From assembly GCA_030549775.1 (NCBI GenBank), contig CM060174.1:49022707-49086706 (forward strand): a stretch of DNA of 64,000 bases, written 5' to 3'. Below, piece by piece: positions 22,770 through 35,784 of the stretch. The notes below the pieces were generated by a model. The model worked only from the letters and a program-made list of their open reading frames with translations. It was not told where the DNA came from and did not search any database. Source of the DNA: Tamarix chinensis. Lineage: Eukaryota; Streptophyta; Magnoliopsida; Caryophyllales; Tamaricaceae. Numbering within the stretch: the first letter of the stretch is position 1; every line of letters begins with the position of its first letter. The translations under genes and the position numbers were made by a program.

Positions 22770-23120
22770 TACGGGAACCCCACTATTTTGCCAGTGGATC
22801 TATCTCCAAGGCACTCTGGCTCCTGGCCACTATTATAGCCGGTGGATCGGTCACTTAGGGTACATACCCTACCACTAGTATATGCTGGTGGATCGGTCTG
22901 GCCCCTTCTCGCACGGTGTTCCACTATAAGTAATTAGTATCTTCCCACTTATTAACAACATATATAGTTTGGTTCGTTGAGCTCGGTATCCCCCACTATT
23001 TTAGTCGGTGGATCGGTCACTAGGGTAACATACCCTACCACTATTAAGCCGGTGGATCGGTCTCCAGGCTACTGTAGTACCTGGCTACTATTATGCCGGT
23101 GGATCGGTCTGGGCCCGGCT
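22770..23120 (-). repeat. CCACTATTATAGCCGGTGG array (LTR A)
   Basis: About six units of the superfamily array in minus orientation, with GGTGGATCGGTC cores separated by 30-40 base spacers. Confidence 0.9.
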
Positions 23121-23379
23121 CAACATTTTCCACTTTACGTGATTAATGTCTTAAGTATATTATTCAGACAATTTTAACCCTAGACATGCATGAACCACTC
23201 CTTTAACACATATCCTCCAAGTCCACTCCACATCTCAATCTAGGGTTTTATCTCGAAATCCTAATTTAGGCCTTAGTGGTCCATCTTACTCCACCTCACA
23301 CAACCCAAATCATTTTAACACCCCACATACTCCAACTCATAAATACCATCCTCATAATTACACTTTAGTTACCAAGTAC

Positions 23380-24530
23380 ACATGATACAACAAAAACCCT
23401 AAGCAGCCACACCAAACCTTAATCAACCACAACAACCCATAGTTAATCACTCCAAATCCTATTTAACCATAACAACCATAATTAGCCATTCCAAACCTTA
23501 GTTAATCACAACAACCCATAAATATCCATTCCAACCCTAGTTAATCACAATAACCCATAGTTAGTCACTCCAACCCTAATTCAGTCTCCTACATACCCTT
23601 ATAATGTCCTACGTACTATTTTCAACCCAAGTGTTCAAACACCCAAACAACACTTATATTACCTTCTTTACATCCCAAATCAACTTTCCACACGTAAATT
23701 TCATACCCAAGCAAACATTAACCTCCCCATGCAAACCTTCAAACTTTTTCATGCAAACCCTAAAATTCCACGTGAAACCCTAAATTCAGCCATGCAAACC
23801 CTAATACCACCATACAACTATCAATGCCACAATGTAAACCCTAATACCACCATAAAACTATAAATACCACCATACAAACCATGATTTCGTCATAAAAAAC
23901 CCTAAATTCAATCCACACAAAACCAAAGATTCACCCATGCCAAACCTAAATTCAAACCATATAAAACTCAAAGATTTGTCCATACCAAACCCTAAATTCA
24001 ATCCATACCAACTAAATACTCATCCTTACCAAACCCTAGATTCAAATCACATAAAACCGAAGATTCATCCTTACCTTACCATTTATTAGATTCTCCCATT
24101 CATAACCACAAATTAGATATTCCCATATAAGAACATAAGTTAGATTTTCCCGCATAAAATCATAAATTAGAGTCTCCCAAGCAAACCATAAATTAGATTC
24201 CCCCCAAAAAAATCATAAATTAGATTCTCCCAATCAAATCATAAATTAAATTCTCCCAAATAACATCATAAATTAAATTCTCCCAAACAAACCATAAATT
24301 CGATTTTCCCATATAACCTCATAAATTAGATTCTCCCAATTAACATCATAAATTAGATTCTCCCAAACACACCATAAATTTGATTCTCCCATATAACATC
24401 ATAAATTAGATTCTCCTAAATAAAACCATATATTATATTCTCTGCATAAAGCCATAAATTATATTCTTCCACATAAAACCATACATTAGGTTATTCCTTA
24501 TAAAACCATAAAATTAGGTCAACTCACTTC
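23380..24530 (-). repeat. Minisatellites CATAAATTAGATTCTCCCA and ATACCACCATACAAACC (LTR A)
   Basis: From about 24090 to 24530 there are roughly 20 imperfect units of 22-26 bases around CATAAATTAGATTCTCCC. From 23380 to 24060 a second looser series is based on AAACCCTAA/ACCACCATACAA. They are inverted counterparts of the arrays in LTRs C and E. Confidence 0.85.
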
Positions 24531-24783
24531 CCTTAGTCAACTTCTTTCCCCATCCTCCTTTTTCATCCTTTCTTCCACACAAACCATATCGACATCCTCT
24601 CATGGATGTCTTACAGGTTCACAACACATATCGTCACATACACATAGTACACATGCCATACAAAAATATACTTCAACTCCATGTCATACCACATATAAAA
24701 TAATTAATAACCATAAACATATAATACATAGCATATGAAGCATATAATGCATATAAGCACACAATAGCCTTAGTAACACCCTT

Positions 24784-24816
24784 ACCTAAAACGACACCGA
24801 TCTTGGAGCACGCTCC
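24784..24816 (-). promoter_or_regulatory. Conserved GGAGCGTGCTCC block with GGTAAGG (LTR A)
   Basis: On the minus strand the palindrome GGAGCGTGCTCC is followed about 20 bases later by TTTTAG|GTAAGG, which reads as a plant splice donor. The block is shared with LTRs C, D, E and F. Confidence 0.5.
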
Positions 24817-25130
24817 TATGCCTCCTTAGGGCTTTGACTGGTCTCACCTATTATGAGGGAAAAACTAAAGTTAGACTCCATCCTATCAAAAATACTATTA
24901 AACACTAACTTAATATAAGACTAGGCTTTTGATAAAATAATAATAACAAAAATACCAAAAAAAATATCAATATTAATATTAATAAGAATAATAAAAATAG
25001 TAACAATAACAATAAAAAGGCATTACTCAAAAACAAAGTGAATTAAGGGCTTCGACCCCTTTACCAAAATAATACTAATAATAATATTAGTAAAATAAAT
25101 AATCAAATTTAGTAATAATAATGATGAGGA

Positions 25131-25138
<8 letters not shown>

Positions 25139-25198
<60 letters not shown>

Positions 25199-25199
25199 T
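25139..25199. repeat. (TAA)n microsatellite (LTR A)
   Basis: About 60 bp of pure TAA triplets immediately left of the LTR C insertion; the array resumes in degraded form at 30181. Confidence 0.95.
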
Positions 25200-25698
25200 A
25201 ATAATTGAAATGCCCCAAAAATTTCTAATTTTATAAACTACATTTAAAGGATATTTATTATAAGAATTATTTAAATAAATTATTTTTAAATTGAATTAAT
25301 TAGGGCAAATTAAGAAGAAATTTATAAGTATTTTTATTAGAAAAGAATTTGGGTATTTTAGCTAATCAAGCATTTTATTTTGAAAATAAATTAAATAAAT
25401 TATTTTATTTAAAATAAGAAGAAGAAAATAGTTTCAAATTAATACTAATTTTATAAATAATTTAATTGGAGAAAATTAGAGTGTTTTGCTAATTAAAAAG
25501 GAATTTATGGAAAATCTTTTAAAAATTCTAATTTAGCCTAAAAAAGGATTTAAATATTACTTTATTTAAATATTATCATTTTTAAATATCCCAAATATTC
25601 TAATTAATTTAATTGAGCCAACCCACTATTTTTATTTATCCCTTTTTCCTTTTTCCTTTTCTTCTTCTTTTCTTTTTCTTTTCCTTCTTCTCCCCGAA

Positions 25699-25720
25699 CT
25701 GGGCCAGCCCGGCGGCCCAG
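25699..25720 (+). promoter_or_regulatory. Paired CTGGGCC/GGCCCAG in LTR C U3
   Basis: CTGGGCC (25699-25705) and GGCCCAG (25714-25720) form an inverted pair 493 bases from the LTR start, at the boundary between a CT-rich tract and a GC-rich island. Confidence 0.6.
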
Positions 25721-26222
25721 TATTCTCCTTTTCTTTTCCTTCGATCCAGTCTGCGTCGCGCGACAGTCGCCCTTTTGTTTCCCTTCTCAGCGCTGCGTTT
25801 TATCTATTTATACGCTCTAAACGCCGCGTTTTATTTAAGTAACCTTCGACGCCGACCGGCCCGGTCTGTCTCCCTTTCTTTTCTTCTCTTTTTCCCGAAC
25901 CGCCCGGCTTTCCCCTTTTTCTCCCTCCTTCTCGCCTGCCAGCCCCAACGTCGCCCTGCACTTGTAACGTCCGCCGCCAGCCGAGATTTTTGCCGCCAAC
26001 TTCGCCGTTGATCCGGCCAATATTTCTCCCCTCCCCCTCACCGATTCAACAGAATCTTTAGACCCAGCCACCTCCCTTCCTTCTCGCGAGATTTTTCCCC
26101 TTTTTCATGCGCATAACTCCTGCCCGTTTTGACTCCCACTAATCGACCACGCCACCGGCGACCAGAACCCTACCTTCCTTATTTACTAGCCGACCCAAAT
26201 AACCCTATCCTCCCTTCTAAGG

Positions 26223-26231
26223 CTATAAATA
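26223..26231 (+). promoter_or_regulatory. TATA box of LTR C
   Basis: CTATAAATA lies in GC-rich surroundings about 1018 bases into the LTR. Equivalent boxes are in LTR E (33321-33330) and LTR A (31190-31198, minus). This places the R start near 26255 and makes R plus U5 about 3.9 kb. Confidence 0.65.
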
Positions 26232-27183
26232 CCCTCTTAAGAAGCTCTGTATCGAGCTCTTGATCCCCCCAACCCAGAATCCCGGCCTTGCCACCGTCGC
26301 CACTTCAGACACCTCGTCCTCTGCCTACGGCCAACTTCGCCGCCCTTTATGGCCACCCGTGTCATCCTTGCACCGCCCTCTAGCTAACCAAATCTACCTC
26401 ACCCTTCGATTCTTCCTTCACAATCCACCCCAGCTGTGCGAAGTTCCCTTCCGATCAACTCTGTTTTCTGCCCCGCCACCCTTCGGGCCGCCCTTAGCCA
26501 CCTCCTCCGCCTCTAAGGTCGCTTCTTTCACCTCCCAAACTGTGCTGCAGACCCTGCCCTACCTTCCCATACCTTTATTTTACTTTTTCTCCCTCTCCTC
26601 CTCTCTCTTTCTCCTTCCCCTCCATTCGGCCACCACTACCGCCGCCGTGCGCCGCCACCTTTGGCTGTGCCGCCACCTTCATTCTGTCCCTCTCCCTCTA
26701 GGCATTCTTAAACAACCCAAATTCCACCTCCATTCTCCCTATCTTATTCCCAGCATGCAACTTTCCCTTCTTTCCTCTTTTTTCCAGCCACCGCCACCAC
26801 CTCCTTGCTCCACCGCCGGTGTCGCCTATCCCCACCAACCTATGGTTGAACCTTAGACCTTCTCAGCTATTTTTCCTATTTTTATAACCCTTAAATTATT
26901 TTATTTCTATTATTTACATATAAATACTATTATTATTATTCTTAATATTTATATTTTTAGTATGCATTATTATTATAATTATTAGTATTAATGTTTTTAT
27001 TATTATTTATGTTGAGGGTTGAAGCTTATTGTATTTTAATTCGATTTTATTATTATTCTTCTTATTATTTCTATATTTACTATTATTAAAATGTTATAAG
27101 TATTATTATTATTATTATTATTTCCTATTTCGAATTTCCATTATTTTTTTATACAAATATTTTAACATTAGTGTTGTTAATAA

Positions 27184-27355
<172 letters not shown>

Positions 27356-27649
27356 TCTGAATTGGGTTATTTAATTTACAAATAATATTTTAGTATTATT
27401 TTGGTGAAGGGTCTGAAGCCCTTATTTCACCTTATTTTTGAGTAATGCCTTTTTATTATTATTTCTACTATTTTTATTAATCTTATTAATATTAATATTG
27501 ATATTATTTTTGTACTTTTGTTATTATTAGTTTATCAAAAGCCTAGTCTTATATTAAGTTAGTGTTTAATATTATTTTGATAGGAGGGATTCTAATTTTA
27601 GCTTTTCCCTCATAATAGATAAAACCAGTCAAAACCCTAAGGAGGCGTA

Positions 27650-27686
27650 GGAGCGTGCTCCAAGACCGATGTCGTTTTAGGTAAGG
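27650..27686 (+). promoter_or_regulatory. GGAGCGTGCTCC palindrome and GTAAGG donor-like site (LTR C)
   Basis: The palindrome at 27650-27661 is followed by AAGACCGATGTCG and TTTTAG|GTAAGG, with GT at 27681. The block is among the best conserved in the LTR and looks like an exon end with a splice donor. Confidence 0.5.
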
Positions 27687-27959
27687 GGTGCTAAGGCCTT
27701 TTATGTGCTTATGTGCATTATATGCTTCGCATGCTATGTATCCTATATTTATTATCATTAATTATTTTATATGTGGTATGACATGCAGTTGAAGTATGTT
27801 TTTGTATGGTAGATGTACTATATGTATGTGACAATATGTGTTGTGACCCTGTAAGACATGCATGAGAGGATGTCGGTGTGGTTTGTATGGGAGAAAAGAT
27901 GAAAAGTAGGATGGGGAAAGAAGTTGACTAAGGGAAGTGAGTTGAACTAAATTTTATGG

Positions 27960-28560
27960 TTTTATAAGGAATAATCTAGTTTATGATGCTATTTGGGAGA
28001 GTTTAATTTATGATATTATATGGGAGAATTTAATTTATGATTTGATTGGGAGAATCTAATTTATGATTTGTTTGGGGGAATCCAATTTATGTTTTTGCTT
28101 GAGAGATTCTAATTTATGATTTTATGTGGAAGAATCTAACTTATAGTCTTGTATAGGAGAATCTAATTTGTGGTTATGAAAAGGGAGAATCTAATCAATT
28201 GTATTATGTGGACAAATCTTTGGGTTTTAAATGATTTGAATCTTTGGGTTGGTATGGTTTGAACTTAGGGTTTGGCATGGAAGAATCTTTATGGTTTGAA
28301 TTTAGAGTTGTTATGGACAAATCTTTGGGTCTTATATGGTTTGAATTTAGGGTTTTGTATGACGGAATCTAGGGTTTTCCTGGTGGTATTAATGGATGTA
28401 TGTTGGTATTAGGGTTTGTATGATAATATTAAGGTTTGTATGGTGGTAATTATAGTTGTATGGTGGTATTAGGATTTACATGGTGACATTGATGGTGGTA
28501 TGGTGGTATTAGGGTTTTCTTGGTTTAATTTAAGGTTTCACGTGGAATTCTAGGGTTTGC
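27960..28560 (+). repeat. Minisatellites GGAGAATCTAATTTATG and GGTGGTATTAGGGTTTG (LTR C)
   Basis: 27960-28200 holds about eight units of 25-29 bases built on GGGAGAATCTAATTTATGATT. 28200-28560 holds looser units containing TTTGAATTTAGGGTTTTG and then GTATGGTGGTATTAGG. Confidence 0.85.
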
Positions 28561-29164
28561 ATGAAGAAGTTCGAAGGTTTGCATGGGGAGGTTAATGTCT
28601 GCATGGGTATGAAATATATGTGTGGAAAGTTGATTTGGGATGTAAGGAACGTAATGTAAGTGTTGTTTGGGCGTTTAAACACTTTGGGTGAAAGATAGTA
28701 CGTAGAGCATTATCCAGGTACGTAGGAGACTAAGCTAGGGTTTGGAGTGGTTAATTATGGTTTGTGGTGGTTGATTAGGGTTTGGTGTGGCTGCTTAGGG
28801 TTTTTGTTGTATCATGTGTTTTTGATGATTAAGGTGTAATTATGGGAATGGGATCGATGATTTGTAATGTGTGGAGTGTTGAAAAGATTTGGGTGATATG
28901 AGGTGGAGTAAGAGGGGATGTTAAGGCCTAAATTAGGGTTTCGGGATAAAACCCTAGAGTGAGATGTGTAGTAGAATTGGAGGATAAGTGTAAAGGGAGC
29001 GATTAATGCATGTCTAGGGTTTGGTGGTAGCACATGTGTAATTGGTGAATAAAGTATGATGATGAATATGGAATTTATGATTTATGATTCGTGCAGGTCT
29101 ATGGTGAAAGCTTCTGAATAAGATACTTAAAACATTAATTATCTAAAGTGGAAGATCGTTGAGA

Positions 29165-29510
29165 CGGGACCAACCGATCCACCGGTTCGGAATAGTGGTT
29201 AGGGGTTTTACCCTATGTGCGACCGATCCACCAGTTATAATAGTGGTTAGGATATGATGTCCTATGTGTGACCGATCCACCGGTTATAATAGTGAGGGGT
29301 TCTCGAGCTCAACAGTCACAAACCAGAATGCTTAAAAGATACTAATTACTTATAGTGGAACACCATGCGAGCCGGAGCCAACCGATCCACCAGTTAGGAA
29401 TAGTGGTTAGGACGCGTAGTCCTATGTGTCTCCGATCCACCGGCTATAATAGTGGTTAGGGTATGATACCCTATGTGCCTCCGATCCACCGGCTATAATA
29501 GTGGGGGCTT
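29165..29510 (+). repeat. CCACCGGTTATAATAGTGG array (LTR C)
   Basis: Six units with ACCGATCCACCGG cores. Spacers alternate between TTAGGGTATGATACCCTATG-like sequence, which is itself an inverted repeat, and GGGGTTCTCGAGCTC. Confidence 0.9.
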
Positions 29511-29707
29511 CCGTACTCGCATGGATTTGATAAAAAGTATGGTGTGAATCGACTCTTGATCAGAGATTAATTAAGTAATTGAATTGGATTATTCATGGGC
29601 CTTTGTACTTTTACCTGGTTGATCATATGCATTTATGAGTATGCCCTTTTATGTTCTACATGATTTATGTGTTTATGTGTTGGCCTTAGTGCTCGGTTAC
29701 CTTACTC

Positions 29708-29722
29708 AGTACGTAGCGTACT
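29708..29722 (+). other. Palindrome AGTACG-TAG-CGTACT (LTR C)
   Basis: A perfect 6-bp inverted repeat opening a conserved block that ends at TTTGTGCAG|GTGGGC (AG at 29784-29785), an acceptor-like site. Confidence 0.75.
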
Positions 29723-30041
29723 GATCACCCTTTTCATGGGTGCTGCTCATTCCCACGAGTAGTATGCCCTTCTGACTTTGTGCAGGTGGGCAATACATCA
29801 ATCGGGGCTATGTGTTGAGTTTGTGGTCGGCTCAAGTTCGAGAGAGTTGTGGCCATATTTCAGTCTCTATGTAATTCTAATTATTTTTGTTAATCTTTTA
29901 TCGGTTGTAAGCTATTTCTCTTTTTAATTTGAATAATAATTTTTTATGCGTACTCTGATTTTGTTTTACAACCGTTTAATGCTTTTGGAGTTTAGTTGTC
30001 TTTATTTATAATTGATGGATTACTATTTTCTTTAGCCTTAG

Positions 30042-30088
30042 CACTTGGTAGTGAAACGGTCGGAGATAATCGATTTTGTACTAAGTGT
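30042..30088 (+). other. 3'-end stem-loop of LTR C
   Basis: CACTTGGTA and TACTAAGTG arms pair, enclosing about 28 bases, shortly before the LTR end. Confidence 0.7.
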
Positions 30089-30180
30089 GGCGGTAACATT
30101 CCCAGAATTCATAGGTTTTAAGTATTTCTATTTTAATTGCTTCCGCTTAAAAAAAATTTAGTGAATTTTGAGGTGTTACA

Positions 30181-30355
30181 ATAACAACAACAACAACAAC
30201 AATAATAACAATAACAATAATAATAGCAAAAATAATAGTAAAGTATTTGTAATATTAATAATGGAATAATAATAGTAGTAATTTGAAATATTAAAAATAA
30301 AAATGATTATAATTATAATAATAACATATTAATATTAATAATAGTAATAATAGAA

Positions 30356-30391
<36 letters not shown>

Positions 30392-31232
30392 TTGAATTAA
30401 AATACATTAGGCTTCAACCCTCAATAGAAATAATAATCAAAACATTAATAATAATAATAATAATAATAATGCATATTCAAAATATAAATATTAAGAATAA
30501 TAATAATAGTATTTATATGCAATTAATTGAAATAAAATAATTTAAGGGTTGTAAATATAGGAAAAATAGCTGAGAGGGTCTAGGGTTCAACCATAGGCTT
30601 GTGGGGATAGGCAGTACCGGCGGTGGTTCACGTGTGGCGGCGGCGGTGGCCGGAGAAAGAAAAGAAAGAGGGGAAAGTTGCATGCTAGGAATAAGATAGG
30701 AAGAATTAATATGAGAGCTAGGGTGTTTTGAGTTTCCTAGAAGGAGAGGGACATAATGAGGGTGGCGGCGCACGACGGTGATGGTGGTGGCCGAATAAAG
30801 GAGAAGGAGAAAGAGAGAAGAGGAGAGGGAGAAAGAGGAAAAATAAAGGTATGGGGAGATAGAGGAGGGTCTACAAAAGATTTTGGAGGTTAAAGAAGAG
30901 GTAGAAACGATGAAAGAGGTGGTTAAGGGCAGGGCAGAGGGTGGCGGAGGCAGAAAACAAGGTTGATCGGGAAGGAAAGTTCGCACAGTTTGGGAGGCTT
31001 ATGCAGAACAAATCAAGGGTGATAAATGATTTTGTTAGCTATAGGAAGATTCACGGAAGAGTTTGGTGGTCGGGGATAGCAGTGAAGTTGGTCAGAAGCG
31101 GCGGTCGAAGCGTCTAAATGGGCGGCGGTGGTAAGGTTGGGGAATTCTGGGCAAACAACCAAAGCTCGATACAGAGCTCAAACCAAAGGTATTTATAGGC
31201 TTTAGAAGGGAGATTAGGGTTATGTGGGTCGG
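30181..31232 (-). other. U3-side middle segment of LTR A
   Basis: A continuation of LTR A after LTR C: degraded TAA repeats to about 30510, then purine-rich and GC-rich sequence that is the reverse complement of LTR C 26200-26900 (shared GAGGGTCTAGGGTTCAACC). The minus-strand TATA box CTATAAATA lies at 31190-31198, about 35 bases downstream of the LTR D insertion site on that strand. Confidence 0.85.
31190..31198 (-). promoter_or_regulatory. TATA box of LTR A
   Basis: CTATAAATA on the minus strand, about 1.04 kb from the LTR A start once LTR D is removed. Same position as in LTRs C and E. Confidence 0.6.
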
Positions 31233-31336
31233 TGTAACACCCCCAAATTTACTACTGAAAAATTTCGTTTACTTTTAAAGGAGTTTAGCGGAAGCAAGCA
31301 AATAAAACTGTAAATCCGGGGGTATTACCGCCACAC

Positions 31337-31383
31337 TTAGTACCAGATGGATTCATGCCTACCGACCCGATACTAAGTGCTAA
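31337..31383 (-). other. 3'-end stem-loop of LTR D
   Basis: Arms CACTTAGTA and TACTAAGTG pair perfectly over nine positions. In LTRs B, C and E the first arm has G where this copy has A, so a G-T pair has become a Watson-Crick pair. Confidence 0.7.
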
Positions 31384-31894
31384 GGCTAAAAAGAATAGAA
31401 CTAGAACAAATCATTCGTAAAGCATTAGTTTTACGGAATCAGAGTGCGAAAATCAAAAGTTACATTCCGAAGTGTAATTTAAAAATTCCAAATGTCAGAG
31501 GACTTAAAATATCGGAATAATAGAGTACGATAATGCAAAGAAACAAGATAGGGGGAAGTTCTCCAGCCACGTCACTCTCGTCCCCCAAGCTAGATCCAGA
31601 CTCAACTCTCAGTCCTGAAAATGCCACTGACATCGTCCCCTACCTGCAAAACTCAGACAGGTCTTCTGCTCGTGGGAATGAGAAGCACCCATGAAACGGG
31701 TGATCAGTACGCTACGTACTGAGTAAGGTAACAGATGCACTAAGGCCCACATACACAGAGATACATGACACAACAGACATAGCTCATAAAATAATAAACA
31801 ATAACACAGATGAACAATACTGGTAACGAATCAGATAACTTTCTCATTATGTCTCTGATAATTATAATCGATTCACATCATAGTCTTTATCGAT

Positions 31895-32186
31895 CCTTGT
31901 GAGTGCGGGAGCCCCACTATTATAGCCGGTGGAACGGTCGCGAGGGTAATGTACCCTGCCACTATTATTTGCCGGTGGAACGGTCTGGCCTCGACTCACA
32001 AGGTATTCCACTAAAATATTAGTATCTTTCCATGTCTTATCACTTTTACGTTTGGTTTGTTGAGCACGAAATCCCCCACTATTATAACCGATGGAACGGT
32101 CGCAAGGGCACATGCCCTGCCACTATTATAGCCGGTGGAACGGTTGCGAGGGTAAGATACCCTGCCACTATTATAGCCGGTGGACC
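31895..32186 (-). repeat. CCACTATTATAGCCGGTGG array (LTR D)
   Basis: Five units of the superfamily array. LTR E integrated in the last one, duplicating GGACC from the GGTGGACCGGTCTG core. Confidence 0.88.
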
Positions 32187-32720
32187 TGAAATGCCCCGAA
32201 AATTTCTAATTCTAAATATTACATTTAAATGAGTATTATCATAAAGATTAATTAAATAAATTATTTTAATTAAAATAAAATAAAATTAATTAGGGCAGAT
32301 CAAGACTAAATTTATAAGTATTTTAATTAGGAGGAATTTGGGGTATTTTAACTAATCAAGGATTTTAATTTGGAAATTAATTAAATAAATTATTTTATTT
32401 AAAATAAGGAGGAGAAAATGGTTCCAAATTAATATTAGTTTTTATAAATAATTTAATTGGAGGAATTTAATTGTTTTGATAATTAAAATGGAATTTATGG
32501 AAAATATTTTAAATATCCTAATTTAGCTTAAAAAGAGATTTAAATATTATTTTATTTAAATATTATTATTTTAAATATCCTAAATATTCAGATTAATTTA
32601 ATTGGCCCTAATCTAATTATTTTTCTCCTTTCTTTTTTTTTCTTTTTCTTTTTCTTTCTTCCTTTTTCCTTTCTTTTTCTTTCTTTTTCTTCTTTTTCTT
32701 TTTCCTCTTCTTTTCCCCGA

Positions 32721-32743
32721 CTGGGCCTGGCGCAGCGGCCCAG
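32721..32743 (+). promoter_or_regulatory. Paired CTGGGCC/GGCCCAG in LTR E U3
   Basis: The inverted pair lies 534 bases into the LTR, after a CT-rich tract, as in LTR C. Confidence 0.6.
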
Positions 32744-33320
32744 TTTCCCCCGCCTTCCTTTCCTTCGGCCCAGCACACGCGGCGTCTTCCTTCTGCAGTC
32801 TTTGCGCTGCGTTTTGATCTAGTTACCACCGAAACTCACCGTTTAATTTAATCCATTACCCTCGCACCGTCACCCTTCTTCCGCCTCTCTCTGCGCGTCA
32901 TTCCGTTCGTTATTTCGTTGGAATGCAGCGTTCCATTTCGTCGCACCCTCGACCGCGCCCGAACCGCCCGATTCTTCCCTTTTTATTTTCTTTCCCCGGC
33001 CGACCGGTCCGCCTCCCTTCCTTCTTCCTTCTTCCTCCTTCCTCCTCCGTCGCTACGACGCAAGCTTCGACCCCGTCAATGGCATCTCCGGTTACGGTGA
33101 ATAATACCGGCCGTTTCTTGTCTCATTGTCTTCCTCTTAACTCCAGAAGTAAATTGGCATAAATCCCGTCCGTTATATCTCGCTCGTTTGTTCTCCCCAA
33201 CGTCGCGAACCTTCGAACCAACCCAAACGATACCCGACCATTTTCCGCCGCCGGCTGCCCAAATTCTTGCATTTAAAACTTCCATGTCGACCTTCAGCTC
33301 CTCATTATCCATTCCAAAAT

Positions 33321-33330
33321 CTATAAATAG
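33321..33330 (+). promoter_or_regulatory. TATA box of LTR E
   Basis: CTATAAATAG in GC-rich context, 1134 bases from the LTR start. Confidence 0.65.
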
Positions 33331-34325
33331 CCTAGTTGTAGGAGTTTTGAATATTTTTCTTCCCCGAAACCCTCGGTCCGAGCTGCCACCACCCCAACTT
33401 CAGACACCTCTTCCGCCGCCTTCAGCCAACCTCAGCGCCACCGAAACATTCCATTCTCTTCCCTGAAATTTACTCTAATTAACTAAAATATTTTCATCTC
33501 TCGATTCTTCTTGTACGAGCCTAAATAATCATGCAAAGTTAGATGCTCGTTTCGCCGGAATTTTGACCCCGAAGCCTTAAACCGCCTTCCACCGCCGTGC
33601 GCCACCACCTTTGGCTGCACCACCACCATCATTTTGTCCCTCTCCTCCTGGGCAACAATAAACACCTCTTATATCACCTCAATTCTCCCTATCTTTTTAC
33701 TAACATCCATCTTTCTCTTTGTTCTTCTATTTTTTCGGCCACCGCCGCCGCCGCCGTGAACCACCGCCGGTGCCGCCTATCCCTACCAGCTTAAGGTTGA
33801 ACCCTAGACCCTCTCAACCATTTTCCATATTATTATAAGCCTTTATTTAATTTGTTTCAATTATTTGCATATAAATACCATTATTATTATTCTTAATATT
33901 TATATTCTTAATATGTTTTATTATCATTTGATGTAAAATTTATGCTGAATTGTACTTGCAGGGTGGAGAGTGATAATAAAATAATTTTATTGTTAGTTTC
34001 AAAGTTTAAGTTATTAATTGAATTATTATAGGATTATTATCATTCTTCTTCTTCTTATTATTAATATTATAATTACTAGAATAATTATTATTAACGTTTT
34101 ATTAATTATTCTGGAAAATCTTAGGCCCTAATTTTGTATTGACGTTTGCACTTATTTATTGAGTATTATTATTCCTACTGTTCTTATAACCATTAATAAT
34201 AATATTGTCATTATCATTATTATTTTAATATTATTATATATGTTATTAATTTTATTATTAATATTAAATAAATGGTAAGTCATTAGTTATTTGAAAACTT
34301 ATATGTTATTGTTATTATGGTTATT

Positions 34326-34362
34326 ACTATTATTATTATTATTATTATTATTATTAGTATTA
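34326..34362 (+). repeat. (TTA)n microsatellite (LTR E)
   Basis: A short pure TTA tract inside a wider imperfect ATT-rich zone (33870-34420), at the place of the long TTA tract of LTR C. Confidence 0.85.
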
Positions 34363-34547
34363 TTTATGTTCTCATTGGTATTAGTTTTATTAATTTTGAT
34401 ATTATTATATTAGTATCATTATTATTATTAGGGTAAAGTCTTTAACCCTATATTATCAAGGGTTATAATATCTCTATTATTTTTATGTCTTTAGCAAAGT
34501 TAGAATTTTGTTAAGGTTAGTATTTGGTCAAAGCCTAAGGAGGCGTA

Positions 34548-34585
34548 GGAACGTGCTCCAAGACCGGTGTCGATTTAGGTAAGGG
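34548..34585 (+). promoter_or_regulatory. GGAACGTGCTCC block and GTAAGG donor-like site (LTR E)
   Basis: The palindrome carries one substitution (GGAAC for GGAGC). GATTTAG|GTAAGG follows with GT at 34579. Counterpart of 27650-27686. Confidence 0.5.
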
Positions 34586-34869
34586 GTGCTAAGGTCTTTT
34601 ATGTGCTTATATGCATTATGTGCTTCGCATGCTATGTATCCTATGTATTATTATGATCATTCTGTATGTGATATAATGTGGATGATATGACGCGGAGTTG
34701 AAGAATGTTTTGCATGGCATGTATATTATTTATGTATGATGATATGTGTTGTGACCCTGTAAGACATGCATGTGAGGATGTTGATATGATTTTATGTGGG
34801 AGATAAGATGAAAAAGGAGGATGGGGAAAGAAGTTGACTAAGGGAAGTGAGTTGACCTAATTTTATGAA

Positions 34870-35410
34870 TTTATGAGGAATAATCTAATGCATGGTTTTA
34901 TTTGGAAGAATGTAATCTATGATGTTATATGGGAGAATCGAATTATTGTTTGTTTGGGAGAATCTAATTTATGATTTTAATTGGGAGAATCTAATTTATG
35001 ATTTGTCTGGTGAAATCCAATTTATGGTTTTATATGGGGAAGTTTAATTTACGGTTTGGTATGATTTTATGTGAGAGAATTTAATATATGGGTTGTATGG
35101 AAGAATTTAATTTATGGTTTTGATTGGGAGAATCTAATTTATGGTTTTGCGTGGAAGGATCTAATGTAAGGTTTTATATAGATGAATCTCTTATTTGATA
35201 TGGTTTAAATCTAGGGTTTGGTATGGATGAATCTTTGGGTTGTATATGGTTTGAACTTAGGGTTTGGTAAGGATGGATACTTAGTTTGGTATGGGTGAAT
35301 CTTTGGGTTTTATATGGTTTGAATCTAGGGTTTTGGTATGAACGAATCTTTGGGTTATGTGGATTGAATTTCGGGTTTTGTATGATGAGATTTTGGGTTT
35401 TGGTTGTATG
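34870..35410 (+). repeat. Minisatellites GGGAGAATCTAATTTATG and GGTTTGAATCTAGGG (LTR E)
   Basis: About nine units around GGGAGAATCTAATTTATG to 35170, then units with TTTGGGTTTTATATGGTTTG. Related to the LTR C arrays but different in unit number and order. Confidence 0.85.
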
Positions 35411-35784
35411 GTGGTATTAGGGTTTGCATGGAAGTTAATAATTGCATGGGATGTGTAAAGTTTGTATGAGAGTGAAACTTACGTATGGAACTCTGATTTG
35501 GGATTTGAGGAAAGTAATGTAAGTGTTGTTTGGGTGATTGAACATTTGAAGGGAAAATAGTGCGTGGAGCATTATATGGGTACGTAGGAAACCGAGCTAG
35601 GGTTCGTGTGGATAATTAGGGTTTGGTGCAACTGCTTAGGGTTTTTGTCGTATCAAGTATATTTGGCGATTAAAGTGTAATTGTGATTTGTGATGTGTGT
35701 TGATTCATGCATGTTCAGGGAAAGCTTTGAATAAGATACTCAAGACACTAATTTTTTAAAGTGGAAGATCGTTGAGACGGGACC

